A stretch of 64,000 nt of DNA from Synechococcales cyanobacterium GL140_1_metabat_312 (GTDB taxonomy: Bacteria > Cyanobacteriota > Cyanobacteriia > Leptolyngbyales > Leptolyngbyaceae), in NCBI GenBank assembly GCA_025351345.1, contig JANXWB010000073.1, positions 17,471 through 81,470 on the forward strand, given 5' to 3'. Under the pieces are notes generated by a model. It was not told the origin of the DNA and ran no database searches. It saw nothing but the letters and a program-made list of their open reading frames with translations. Each line of letters starts with the position of its first letter. The first letter of the stretch is position 1. A program made the position numbers and the translations under genes. Positions 55,732 through 64,000 of this stretch are shown piece after piece.

Positions 55732-55918
55732 GATTAAGACTCCTCCAATATCGATTGTCATAATTATAGCGACGATCGGGGGACTCCTACATCATGCGAT
55801 CGACGATCGGGGTGAGTAGCCGTTTTATACTGGACTTTTATTCTGATTTATTTTCCTTGCGATCGATTCTAGCGGTATGCAACCTTTCTTGATTAACTTG
55901 ATTAATTTGTTTTATATA

Positions 55919-55953
55919 GAAACCGGACGATCGAACTTCGACCACCCGGTTTC
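55919..55953. terminator. Hairpin downstream of nrdJ
   Basis: GAAACCGG (55919-55926) pairs with CCGGTTTC (55946-55953), an 8-bp stem with 19-nt loop, 23 bases past the nrdJ stop. The T-run is better on the plus strand (TTTT after 55953), while the minus strand continues TATATAAAAC, so it is only a weak terminator for nrdJ. Confidence 0.45.
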
Positions 55954-55975
55954 TTTTAATCACTGAACTTAAGGT

Positions 55976-58900
55976 TTACTTAGTTTCTGCGGCAAACAGA
56001 CACTTGTCAGAATCGCAGCCTGCTGGACCTTCCGTAATCATTTCCCCGGAATCGTACTTCGCCAACGCACCATAGAAATCATCAGTTTTACGACGACCTA
56101 TGACTTCAACGGAGAGTTTCAGATAAGTTTCCCGATCGATCTTCTCAAAAGGCAAGCGCGGGAATGGGGCATCAAATCGGGCTAGCAATGCAGCACTCAT
56201 ATACCCACCATTAGTCGCGACAGAATCATAAATCACATCTGCCAAGGCATCAACCTCATCTTCGCGAAGTTCGATCGTGGCACTCGTATTATGGGCTGTG
56301 TAATACTTCTGCACTTGCATATAAAAATCAAATTGCGCCGTAGCCGAGAACATTTCGATCGAGACTTCATCAGCACCGGGAATGTTTGCCCAAGGCACTT
56401 CGACTGGAATTTCCACTAACCATTCAGTACAACGCGAATCAAAGGGATCATTTAGCAAATTGCCTTGATCGTCTTTGTCCGATTGCGACGGAACAATACT
56501 GTACCCATAGTCCAAACAAGCCATAGCAACGGGATCATTCTTACGGAAAGTAATCCGACGGATGAACCGTTGTGCCTTGGGTGGATGCCAGCCCGACGAT
56601 GCGCCCGTTAGCAAACTCTTAGTGCCCGCAGGTTGTACGGTGGTGCAGCGGTTGGGGACTTTCAATCCATGTTTTAGACAATACTCACCCACAACGCGGT
56701 GAACTGTTGCTTTCCAGCGAGATAAGTATTCTTGTTCTTTAGATTTGAATTCTAGGCCGCGCATGGTGTCTGGGCGACCCGCTTCCCACCAATTCAGCCA
56801 TTCGGTACCAAAGGCTTGAACAAAGAAATCAAACAATCCGGTGAATGATACGCCCACGATCGGGTCCATCAACCGTGATTTTTGATAACGTGGTTCAGTA
56901 AATTGATGATTCAACAGTCCAGCAACTGTCAAACCACCTGCTGTAAAGGCATCATCCTGCGCTTGGTAATCATTTGGATCAATCTGATTAAGGTGGATCT
57001 CTGAAAGGTTACAGTGGAAGTCTTCTCCGATGATTTCGCCGCAATTATGTGCAACAAATCCATTAGCATCAAAACGAGAAATTCCAGGAACAGTGCAATC
57101 GTAGACCGCTTCTGTCCCATCTGGGGTAATCTCTGAAACTGTGACAGCAAAACGATCGCGATTCAATTTACGTTTGTATTCCGATAGTAGAGACGTGAGC
57201 AATTCATGTTTTTGAGGTTCTTGGAACCCGATCGTTTCTAAAAATACAGGTAAATTGTCATTAGCAATTACAAGTTCATGCTGAGCTTTACAAGCATATT
57301 CTGCTAGTTCACGTTTAGAATTTGGCATCAAACGGACTTGTTCATGTCGGCGGTTGCGGTAGATTGTGGAGCTAATCCCCAAACGCAACAACATTCTTTG
57401 AACTGCTTCCAAGAGTGATTCATTGCTTTGTGATAACCGGACACTCACGCCTTTAATATGGTTGCCTTGAACGCTCCCATCAGCATCAAACAATCCACGC
57501 AAAAAGCCGCAATAGAAATCATGGCTAGCTTCTTCGATCGCAGGCGTAATCGTTTTATGGCCTGCTACAACTCCGAACTGTTTAGCGAGTTGGGCTAGCG
57601 GGGCAGAACTCACTTGATAATATTGATTCCTATTGTGATAACAACCTTTCAGCGGCTTGGGCGCATTGGGCGTTAGTTCATTGGCTAATGCGAGTGCATA
57701 TTCCTTCATTTCAACTTGGTTTTTTCCCCAATAGCGGAGATTTGCTTGATATACATGATTCTTTTCAGAAACCGCAAAACAACCATTGCCAATCAAATTA
57801 CCTAAAAGCCATCCTTCATTGGCAGTTCCTGCTCCAGACCAAGGTTGTAGCCCACGGTGATTGTGAATTAAAACCCGATCGCCTGGTTGCAAATCAGCCG
57901 TTTCAACCCATTCGGTATATTGCGATTTCTGAGTTTGAGCAGTGACTTTTAAAACGCGGTGGTTGCCTGTTAAACGCAAACTATGTCCTTCTTGAGTTTG
58001 CAATTTCACGACGGGTTTCACACCGCTAAAGAAGAAACCATCTTCAGTTGTACTGAACAACTCACCATTGATATAGGTGCCATGTTGTTGACCAATCAAG
58101 TCTTTCACCTGACGTGCACCCAATTCTGTATGAACCCAAGTATCAGCAGTCACGCAGGGATTCAAACCATATCGGCCTAAACGATGATCGATTTCTTCGG
58201 TGGACATATCAGATTTTAGATTGAGTAAAAACTCAGCACCTTTACCCAATTCATAAGCCGTAATGAATTCAATTTGTTGATCACGGGTTCGCAACAAATC
58301 AGCACTCGATCGGGCGATCGCTTCGGGGGCATATTGAATCGCACCTTCACCTGAATGAAATTGTTTACGCACGGCATCCAGAACTTCTTGTTTGCTTGGT
58401 TTGTGATGATACACACGGGTATGGTTGGCCATCCGATAGGCATCGCGCTCTGGATCAATACGCCAGTTGCCATCTTCGCCCTGTTGCCATAAATCGTCTT
58501 TGGCAGATGCAAATTCTGTATCTGCACTATTCCCTTGACGCATCCCCGCAGATCTTCTAATATTACCTGCAACCACGCAGGCTGCGGCTTCATCAATCAA
58601 CAAACAGCATTCAACGGGGCTAAGTTTACGCCCGATCGCCTTATTCAAAATCTGCGCACAACGCTCATAAAGCGGAGGTAATTTAACCGGATTTGCAACT
58701 CCGCCAAAGCCTTTAAGCTTTTCACCTGCGGGACGAATATTGCCGAGATCGATCGTAACAGTTACATCACCTGTGAACCTGGCATCCGTGGAAAGTTCGA
58801 GCAATCGCTGATAGGAATCAACCCACCCGCGACGGCTATCTCCAGCGATGATTTCAACAGCATTTCCATTGAATTTAATTTCAGTCGTTTCAGCCCGATC

Positions 58901-59401
58901 GACCTCTGGAACCGTGCCAATGCCCCAGCCCATTTTAATAATCAAACGATTGCGGATTTCAGGAAGACGATTTGTATATTTTGGTTCTAGAATTGCGCCT
59001 GTACCGCAGCCCATCATGGCCAGATCCATCATCAAACCAAACGCGGCCCAATCCACCACATTAGTACTGGTGCAGTTGTAGGAACCATTAAAATTCTCAG
59101 GCTTCGTGACCCATTCTGTTCCGCCCACCCATAGCCAACGACCCGACGGCAGACATTTGAGTTCCTGCTGCATTTTACGGACAAGATCCGTTTCTTCAGG
59201 GGTGAATTTCCCCAATTCGACTAATCCTCTCAGGGTCCTTCTCGTCACCTCAGTCCAAGATTCACGCTGGCTTCCGGTAAGCTTACGGCTATAGGTGCGA
59301 TAAAAAACGGGGTTAGCTGCTGGGGCCGAAGCTGGAAACTGCCCATTCGCTTGCGCAGACGTCGTTTCGGTAGGGCGAGTACGCTGAATATCCTGAACCA
59401 T
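55976..59401 (-). CDS. nrdJ: Adenosylcobalamin-dependent ribonucleotide reductase with intein
   Basis: 1141 residues. Removing the intein (416-786) leaves about 770, as in monomeric class II ribonucleoside-triphosphate reductases. Host motifs: SYNCTSTNVVDW (about 107-118), CGTGAILEP (132-140), GMRQGNSADTEFASA (286-300), NPCGEIIG rejoined at 414-415/787, FHCNLSE and the C-terminal CDSDKC pair that re-reduces the active site. It reduces ribonucleotides to deoxyribonucleotides with B12 and no oxygen. The Cys after the intein is, from the family, the thiyl-radical residue. Confidence 0.93.
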   Translation of the reverse strand: MVQDIQRTRPTETTSAQANGQFPASAPAANPVFYRTYSRKLTGSQRESWTEVTRRTLRGLVELGKFTPEETDLVRKMQQELKCLPSGRWLWVGGTEWVTKPENFNGSYNCTSTNVVDWAAFGLMMDLAMMGCGTGAILEPKYTNRLPEIRNRLIIKMGWGIGTVPEVDRAETTEIKFNGNAVEIIAGDSRRGWVDSYQRLLELSTDARFTGDVTVTIDLGNIRPAGEKLKGFGGVANPVKLPPLYERCAQILNKAIGRKLSPVECCLLIDEAAACVVAGNIRRSAGMRQGNSADTEFASAKDDLWQQGEDGNWRIDPERDAYRMANHTRVYHHKPSKQEVLDAVRKQFHSGEGAIQYAPEAIARSSADLLRTRDQQIEFITAYELGKGAEFLLNLKSDMSTEEIDHRLGRYGLNPCVTADTWVHTELGARQVKDLIGQQHGTYINGELFSTTEDGFFFSGVKPVVKLQTQEGHSLRLTGNHRVLKVTAQTQKSQYTEWVETADLQPGDRVLIHNHRGLQPWSGAGTANEGWLLGNLIGNGCFAVSEKNHVYQANLRYWGKNQVEMKEYALALANELTPNAPKPLKGCYHNRNQYYQVSSAPLAQLAKQFGVVAGHKTITPAIEEASHDFYCGFLRGLFDADGSVQGNHIKGVSVRLSQSNESLLEAVQRMLLRLGISSTIYRNRRHEQVRLMPNSKRELAEYACKAQHELVIANDNLPVFLETIGFQEPQKHELLTSLLSEYKRKLNRDRFAVTVSEITPDGTEAVYDCTVPGISRFDANGFVAHNCGEIIGEDFHCNLSEIHLNQIDPNDYQAQDDAFTAGGLTVAGLLNHQFTEPRYQKSRLMDPIVGVSFTGLFDFFVQAFGTEWLNWWEAGRPDTMRGLEFKSKEQEYLSRWKATVHRVVGEYCLKHGLKVPNRCTTVQPAGTKSLLTGASSGWHPPKAQRFIRRITFRKNDPVAMACLDYGYSIVPSQSDKDDQGNLLNDPFDSRCTEWLVEIPVEVPWANIPGADEVSIEMFSATAQFDFYMQVQKYYTAHNTSATIELREDEVDALADVIYDSVATNGGYMSAALLARFDAPFPRLPFEKIDRETYLKLSVEVIGRRKTDDFYGALAKYDSGEMITEGPAGCDSDKCLFAAETK
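57044..58156 (-). mobile_element. Intein in nrdJ with LAGLIDADG endonuclease domain
   Basis: The intein begins at Cys416 (CVTADTWVHTELGA, block A) and ends with His785-Asn786, followed by Cys787 (block G, GFVAHN/C). Block B is LTGNHRVL and block F VYDCTVPG. The endonuclease has motif 1 WLLGNLIGNGCF (about 531-542) and motif 2 FLRGLFDADGSV (about 633-644). In motif 1 the usual acidic GDG is GNG. It sits exactly between Pro and Cys of the NPCGEI active-site motif. Splicing elements look complete. Confidence 0.93.
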
Positions 59402-59413
59402 GAGTGTGTTGGG

Positions 59414-59461
59414 CCGCTATGGGTAGTGTTTGAGTCTATATAGAGACACAATATACCTTAG
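59414..59461 (-). promoter_or_regulatory. Candidate pair of NrdR boxes upstream of nrdJ
   Basis: Two 16-bp sites resemble the NrdR consensus acaCwAtATaTwGtgt: CCGCTATGGGTAGTGT (59414-59429) and ACACAATATACCTTAG (59446-59461), each about 11 of 16 by eye. They are separated by 16 bases, giving 32 bases between centres, about three helical turns, as in known NrdR box pairs. They lie 13-60 bases before the nrdJ ATG. The 210-base gap also holds the mfd start region. Confidence 0.5.
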
Positions 59462-59611
59462 GACTTCAGATCTTGGATCAGTGGATTATTAAAAAAATGA
59501 GTGCCTTATAAAGCAGACTGGGATCCGCGATCGTAGGAGCTGCCTTGCCCGTCACGGGAAGATCTATGAGAGAATGAGGAACTGTTCTTTTCCTGTAGCG
59601 CGGCGGGTTTC

Positions 59612-62600
59612 ATGGCTTTTTCTTCGGTAACTCGGGCAATGGGCCGATCGCCCTTGACGGCGGAACTCCTGGCCAAACTCACCCAAACCAAAGCATTACA
59701 TTTGTCTGGGCTTGCGCGCCTGCCGAAGGGAATTGTTGCTTCTGCCTTGGCTCAAAGCTGCGATCGTCCCCTCTTGATTGTCACCGCTACCATTGAAGAC
59801 GCGGGTCGCTGGGCGGCACAACTTGATGCCATGGGCTGGCCGACTGTCCACTTTTATCCCACCTCGGAATCGTCGCCCTACGAACCCTTTGATCCCGAAT
59901 CTGAAATGGTCTGGGGACAGCTTCAAGTTTTAGCGGATTTGGTTAAAGCGCAGAATAATTGGGCGATCGTCACCACCGAGCGATCGTTGCAGCCCCATTT
60001 ACCGCCGAAGGATATTTTTGCGTCTTATTGTGAGATTTTGAGCAAAGGCGACGAAATCAATACGGTGAAGCTGGCGAAAAAATTAGCCCGGTTAGGGTAT
60101 GAAAAAGTGACATTGGTTGAAAGCGAAGGCCAATGGAGTCAGCGCGGTGACATTATTGATGTATTTCCGGTGTCGTTAGAATTGCCCTTACGATTAGAAT
60201 TGTTTGGGGATGAACTTGAACAAATTCGCGAATTCGATCCCGGAACTCAACGATCGCTCGATCGGCTTCCGAGTATTGTATTAACGCCCACCAGTTTTAG
60301 CCCGATTATTCAAGCTGCATTAACACCAGAAAAACTGATTAAAATTTCATCTGTATTGTCCGACGAAGACAATGAACGATTGCAGCATGGTGAATTGATT
60401 GAAGGATTACGACGATTTGTCGGGGTTGCCTTTGATCAACCTGCGTCAATATTAGACTATTTGCCAGAAACTGCAATTGTCGCCTTTGATGAACTTCAGC
60501 TCGCAACTGCCCACAGCGATCGGTGGTGTGATCATGTCCAAGACCATTGGCAAGAATTGAATCTAAAGTCTGTCATTGAACCTTTACATCAAAACTTTGA
60601 ACTTGCAATTAATAAGGCCGAATCATTCGATCGTATTTATTTAAATGAACTGGCTGAAGTGAATGGTGGATTGAATTTATCCAGCCGTCCGATCGCTGCC
60701 GTGCCTCATCAATTTGGGCGATTGGCCGAAATCTTACGCGAGGAACGTAAAAAAGGATTTGCCATTTGGTTAATGTCTGCCCAACCCTCCCGATCGGTCG
60801 CATTACTTCAAGAACACGACTGCCCCGCGCAATTTATCCCGAATCCAAAAGACTACCCGGCGATCGAAAAACTGATCTCTGGACGAACGCCCGTGGGATT
60901 GAAATATTCGGGTCTGGCTGAACTCGAAGGCTTTGTATTACCGACGTTTCGGGTTGTGGTGGTTACCGATCGGGAGTTCTTCGGACAACATACGCTCACG
61001 ACTCCGACCTATATTCGTAAACGCCGCCGCGCTACTTCAAAACAAGTTGATCCAAACAAACTGCAACCAAATGATTATGTTGCCCACAAAACCCACGGTA
61101 TTGGTAAATTTCTAAAACTCGAAAGCCTAACGTTGAATGATCAAACGCGAGAATATTTAGTCTTGCAATATGCTGATGGAACGCTCAGAGTCGCGGCAGA
61201 TCAAGTCGGGTCACTGTCACGGTTTAGGGCTGTGGGTGAGAAGAAGCCTGAATTAAATCGAATGTCTAGCAAAGCTTGGGAAAAGACAAAAAGTAAAGTC
61301 AAAAAGGCCATCAAAAAAGTGGCCGTTGATCTACTACAACTCTATGCCAACCGCGCCCAACAAGTCGGATTTTCCTATCCACAAGATACGCCGTGGCAAC
61401 AGGAAATGGAAGATTCATTCCCCTACCAACCCACGCCCGACCAACTCAAAGCCGTGCAGGATGTGAAGATTGATATGGAAAGCGATCGGCCTATGGATCG
61501 TTTGGTTTGCGGTGATGTCGGATTTGGTAAAACAGAAGTTGCTATTCGAGCCATATTTAAAGCCGTCACAGCAGGTAAACAAGTCGCATTACTCGCACCT
61601 ACTACTATTCTCACTCAGCAGCATTACCACACCTTAAAAGAACGATTTGCACCCTATCCGGTTCATATTGGATTATTGAATCGATTTAAAAGTAATAATG
61701 AGAAAAAGGACATTGTTCAACGGCTTAGTTTTGGCGAAATCGATATTGTGGTTGGAACGCATCAGTTATTGGGAAAAAGCGTTAATTTCAAAGATCTTGG
61801 ATTGCTAGTAATCGATGAAGAACAACGCTTCGGGGTCAATCAAAAAGAAAAAATAAAAGCGCTACGATCGCAGGTTGATGTACTAACCCTAAGCGCCACA
61901 CCGATTCCCAGAACTTTGTATATGTCGCTATCTGGCGTTCGTGAAATGAGCCTAATCACCACCCCGCCGCCCTCCCGTAGACCAATTAAAACCCATCTTT
62001 CTCCCTACGATAGCGAAATTATCCGATCGGCGTTGCGTCAAGAACTCGATCGGGGTGGTCAGATTTTTTATGTGGTGCCGCGTGTGGAAGGCATTGAAGA
62101 AATCTCGACGCGAATTCGTGAAATGGTTCCCAGCGCCAGAATCGCGATCGCCCATGGTCAAATGCTAGATTCAGAACTCGAATCAACTATGCTGGCCTTC
62201 AGTCAAGGGGAAGCTGATATTTTAGTCTGTACGACCATTGTGGAATCAGGTTTAGATATTCCGCGTGTGAATACCATTGTGATTGAAGATTCGCAGCTCT
62301 TTGGATTGTCGCAACTCTATCAACTTCGCGGTCGGGTCGGGCGTGCAGGGATTCAGGCTCATGCTTGGATCATTTATCCAAAACAACGGGAGTTATCAGA
62401 AGCGGCTCGTCAACGTCTGCGGGCATTACAAGAGTTTACTCAATTGGGTTCGGGGTATCAATTGGCCATGCGGGATATGGAAATTCGGGGCGTTGGGAAT
62501 CTTTTGGGGGCTGAACAATCAGGACAAATGGATGCGATCGGGTTTGATCTCTATATGGAAATGCTCGACGAAGCAATTAAAGAAATTCGGGGTCAGGAAA

Positions 62601-63124
62601 TTCCTCAAGTGGATGACACACAAATTGATCTTAATCTCACGGCCTTTATCCCCGCTGATTTCATTACAGATCCTGACCAAAAAATGTCGGCCTATCGAGC
62701 GGTTGCAGCGGCAAATAGTAAAAAAGAACTGATGGAAATTGCGGCGGATTGGGTCGATCGGTATGGTCAGATTCCGAGTGCTGCCCAGCAAATTTTGCGG
62801 GTGATGGAACTCAAACAAATCGCCAAAAAAATGGGATTCTCTCGAATCAAACCCGAAGGCACACAGCATATTTCCCTAGAAACTCCCATGGAAGAACCCG
62901 GTTGGAAATTACTCAAAGAGAACCTGCCTAAGCATTTACATTCACGCTTTGTTTACCAATCTGGCAAGGTCACAGTGCGTGGTTTAGGGATTCTTAAGCC
63001 TGAGCAACAATTGGAAAATTTGACGGATTGGTTAAGTAAAATGCAAGGCGCGTTACCAGAAGCTGTGGTGAATGTAGTCCCCGCCGATCCAAATTCAATG
63101 ACAATCTATAAAACAGAGAAATAA
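59612..63124 (+). CDS. mfd: Transcription-repair coupling factor Mfd
   Basis: 1170 residues. UvrB-like N-terminal domains at about 1-350, the RNA-polymerase-interacting CarD-like domain near 475-550 ([18 protein letters not shown]), then the translocase with [14 protein letters not shown] (motif I), VIDEEQRFG (II), [10 protein letters not shown] (III), and [13 protein letters not shown]; a TRCF domain ends the protein. Mfd removes stalled RNA polymerase and recruits UvrA. It is divergent from nrdJ. Confidence 0.96.
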   Translation: MAFSSVTRAMGRSPLTAELLAKLTQTKALHLSGLARLPKGIVASALAQSCDRPLLIVTATIEDAGRWAAQLDAMGWPTVHFYPTSESSPYEPFDPESEMVWGQLQVLADLVKAQNNWAIVTTERSLQPHLPPKDIFASYCEILSKGDEINTVKLAKKLARLGYEKVTLVESEGQWSQRGDIIDVFPVSLELPLRLELFGDELEQIREFDPGTQRSLDRLPSIVLTPTSFSPIIQAALTPEKLIKISSVLSDEDNERLQHGELIEGLRRFVGVAFDQPASILDYLPETAIVAFDELQLATAHSDRWCDHVQDHWQELNLKSVIEPLHQNFELAINKAESFDRIYLNELAEVNGGLNLSSRPIAAVPHQFGRLAEILREERKKGFAIWLMSAQPSRSVALLQEHDCPAQFIPNPKDYPAIEKLISGRTPVGLKYSGLAELEGFVLPTFRVVVVTDREFFGQHTLTTPTYIRKRRRATSKQVDPNKLQPNDYVAHKTHGIGKFLKLESLTLNDQTREYLVLQYADGTLRVAADQVGSLSRFRAVGEKKPELNRMSSKAWEKTKSKVKKAIKKVAVDLLQLYANRAQQVGFSYPQDTPWQQEMEDSFPYQPTPDQLKAVQDVKIDMESDRPMDRLVCGDVGFGKTEVAIRAIFKAVTAGKQVALLAPTTILTQQHYHTLKERFAPYPVHIGLLNRFKSNNEKKDIVQRLSFGEIDIVVGTHQLLGKSVNFKDLGLLVIDEEQRFGVNQKEKIKALRSQVDVLTLSATPIPRTLYMSLSGVREMSLITTPPPSRRPIKTHLSPYDSEIIRSALRQELDRGGQIFYVVPRVEGIEEISTRIREMVPSARIAIAHGQMLDSELESTMLAFSQGEADILVCTTIVESGLDIPRVNTIVIEDSQLFGLSQLYQLRGRVGRAGIQAHAWIIYPKQRELSEAARQRLRALQEFTQLGSGYQLAMRDMEIRGVGNLLGAEQSGQMDAIGFDLYMEMLDEAIKEIRGQEIPQVDDTQIDLNLTAFIPADFITDPDQKMSAYRAVAAANSKKELMEIAADWVDRYGQIPSAAQQILRVMELKQIAKKMGFSRIKPEGTQHISLETPMEEPGWKLLKENLPKHLHSRFVYQSGKVTVRGLGILKPEQQLENLTDWLSKMQGALPEAVVNVVPADPNSMTIYKTEK

Positions 63125-63160
63125 AGCGAAATCAGCTACATTTTTAGCCATACGATCGGT

Positions 63161-64000
63161 TTACTTCTGTTTCAGCCAAGCATCTAGCTCATCGATCGTC
63201 TCAAAATCTAGAAGGGCGATCGCTAATGATTCTAGTTTTGTTAGGTCTAAAGCTGCGATCGTTTTTTTTGTTTTTGCGGGAAGTTTGCCGAGTTTGCGAT
63301 CGAGTTGAGTCAATAGGATCGATCGTTGGCCTTTTACCTTACCCTCAGCCTCGACATCTTTATAAAAACGGGTCTGTTGCAGTGTGATATCAACTCCAAG
63401 CATTTTTTCAACCTCTGTACGACTTAGGGTATTGAACGTGTAAATCAAAATGGTGGATAACATTTCCATTATCGCGCGATTGGTCTGGGGATCGGCAATC
63501 TCTTTTCTGGTTCGGTCTGCCAAAAATTGCGCTGTGTCTTTCGCTTTTTTCTTTTTCTCTACTGTCAACGCTATCAAAGCGAGACCTAAGGGCAGATCCC
63601 GTGCATCACCTAGTTCATCAAGATAGATCCGGTGAAATTGATCGCAGTTTAGCCACGATCGAAACGGATAGACATCTTTTTGCTCTTTGCTACGAGAGGT
63701 GTAGATGGCGACCCATTGGCAATCGGAGAACTTTTTGCGATTTCGATAGAAGTGATTGTAGGTCTCACTACTCATTCGTTCATACAGTTCCTCATCTCTT
63801 TGAGACTGAAACTCGCTGTAATAGACCACTCCAGGCTGGTCATCCGGCGGCAGAAATACACCATCGATTTCAAACTTGGGTTCTTTTACGGCTACAGAAT
63901 CAAACCGATATTTGTCAGCGTTTTCTGGAGTCTCCGCTAACAGTTCAAACAATAGTGTCGGCGATTGTTGAAATAGTCGAAAGAAAATGGAATCTCGTTT
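63161..64000 (-). CDS. DUF2887/Rpn-type PD-(D/E)XK nuclease-like protein (start outside window)
   Basis: At least 279 residues on the minus strand. The frame is open to the right edge, so the shorter TTG start at 63952 is not the real one; the first visible codons read KRDSIFFRLFQQSPTLLFEL, with only one or a few residues missing. The IDGVFLPPDDQPGVVYYSEF stretch holds the Asp and Glu/Gln of the nuclease fold. Such genes are frequent in cyanobacteria and may be related to recombination-promoting nucleases. Confidence 0.83.
   Translation of the reverse strand, partial: KRDSIFFRLFQQSPTLLFELLAETPENADKYRFDSVAVKEPKFEIDGVFLPPDDQPGVVYYSEFQSQRDEELYERMSSETYNHFYRNRKKFSDCQWVAIYTSRSKEQKDVYPFRSWLNCDQFHRIYLDELGDARDLPLGLALIALTVEKKKKAKDTAQFLADRTRKEIADPQTNRAIMEMLSTILIYTFNTLSRTEVEKMLGVDITLQQTRFYKDVEAEGKVKGQRSILLTQLDRKLGKLPAKTKKTIAALDLTKLESLAIALLDFETIDELDAWLKQK

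Overview
The window looks like chromosome of a gas-vacuolate, photosynthetic cyanobacterium. The evidence is direct: a cyanobacterial gas-vesicle operon, very frequent CGATCG and GCGATCGC (HIP1) motifs, and genes for cyanobacterial or plastid traits: a BciB-type divinyl reductase, Psb29/Thf1, a PsbP-like lipoprotein, MenH for phylloquinone, a CRY-DASH, and HpnH for hopanoids. Species cannot be named from this window. I see no rRNA, tRNA, CRISPR array, prophage or insertion sequence.

Layout. 1-4160 (minus): gas-vesicle operon gvpA-gvpC-gvpN-gvpJ-gvpK-gvpF/L, cut by the left edge, with a terminator-like hairpin just after gvpA. 4495-7491: a divergent large protein joining a phosphate-binding-protein-like domain, a membrane helix and a DUF4912 domain. 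8121-12411: recA, xseAB and a CobW-type GTPase. 12471-16325: a Mo-nitrogenase C-terminus-like protein, upp, a YggT protein and CRY-DASH. 16545-17420: a hicBA toxin-antitoxin pair beside a decayed hicA-like fragment and an imperfect direct repeat. 17706-22155 (minus): NAD operon pncB-nadD-Nudix/winged-helix regulator-nadE. 22282-24500: a small protein with an operator-like promoter, a SufA/IscA protein and BciB. 24524-31683: GlcE and a membrane glycosyltransferase-like protein, a response-regulator/histidine-kinase hybrid preceded by a decayed kinase fragment and followed by a His-less HisKA-like ORF, a bifunctional-nuclease-family protein, ribE and menH. 31685-46350: GH57 hydrolase, CDF transporter, cynS, psb29, PsbP-like lipoprotein, maf, hpnH, a PRC-barrel protein, a CHASE2 cyclase, a DUF928 protein and coaX. 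46394-55111: exonuclease, DEAD-box helicase, rimO, a divergent sigma-70-like protein, dnaJ, queG, a cysteine-free Rrf2 regulator and a Nudix hydrolase. 55238-64000: an antitoxin with a nonsense-mutated RelE toxin, an intein-containing class II ribonucleotide reductase with candidate NrdR boxes, mfd, and a DUF2887 nuclease cut by the right edge.

Most genes are ordinary chromosomal housekeeping. The points most worth a second look are a C-terminal helix-turn-helix-like module shared by GvpN and GvpC, the hairpin between gvpA and gvpC, the intein splitting the active-site motif of the ribonucleotide reductase (its first LAGLIDADG motif has lost its acid), the NrdR-like box pair upstream of that gene, the NAD operon with a degenerate Nudix regulator, and several decayed fragments (kinase, hicA, relE).
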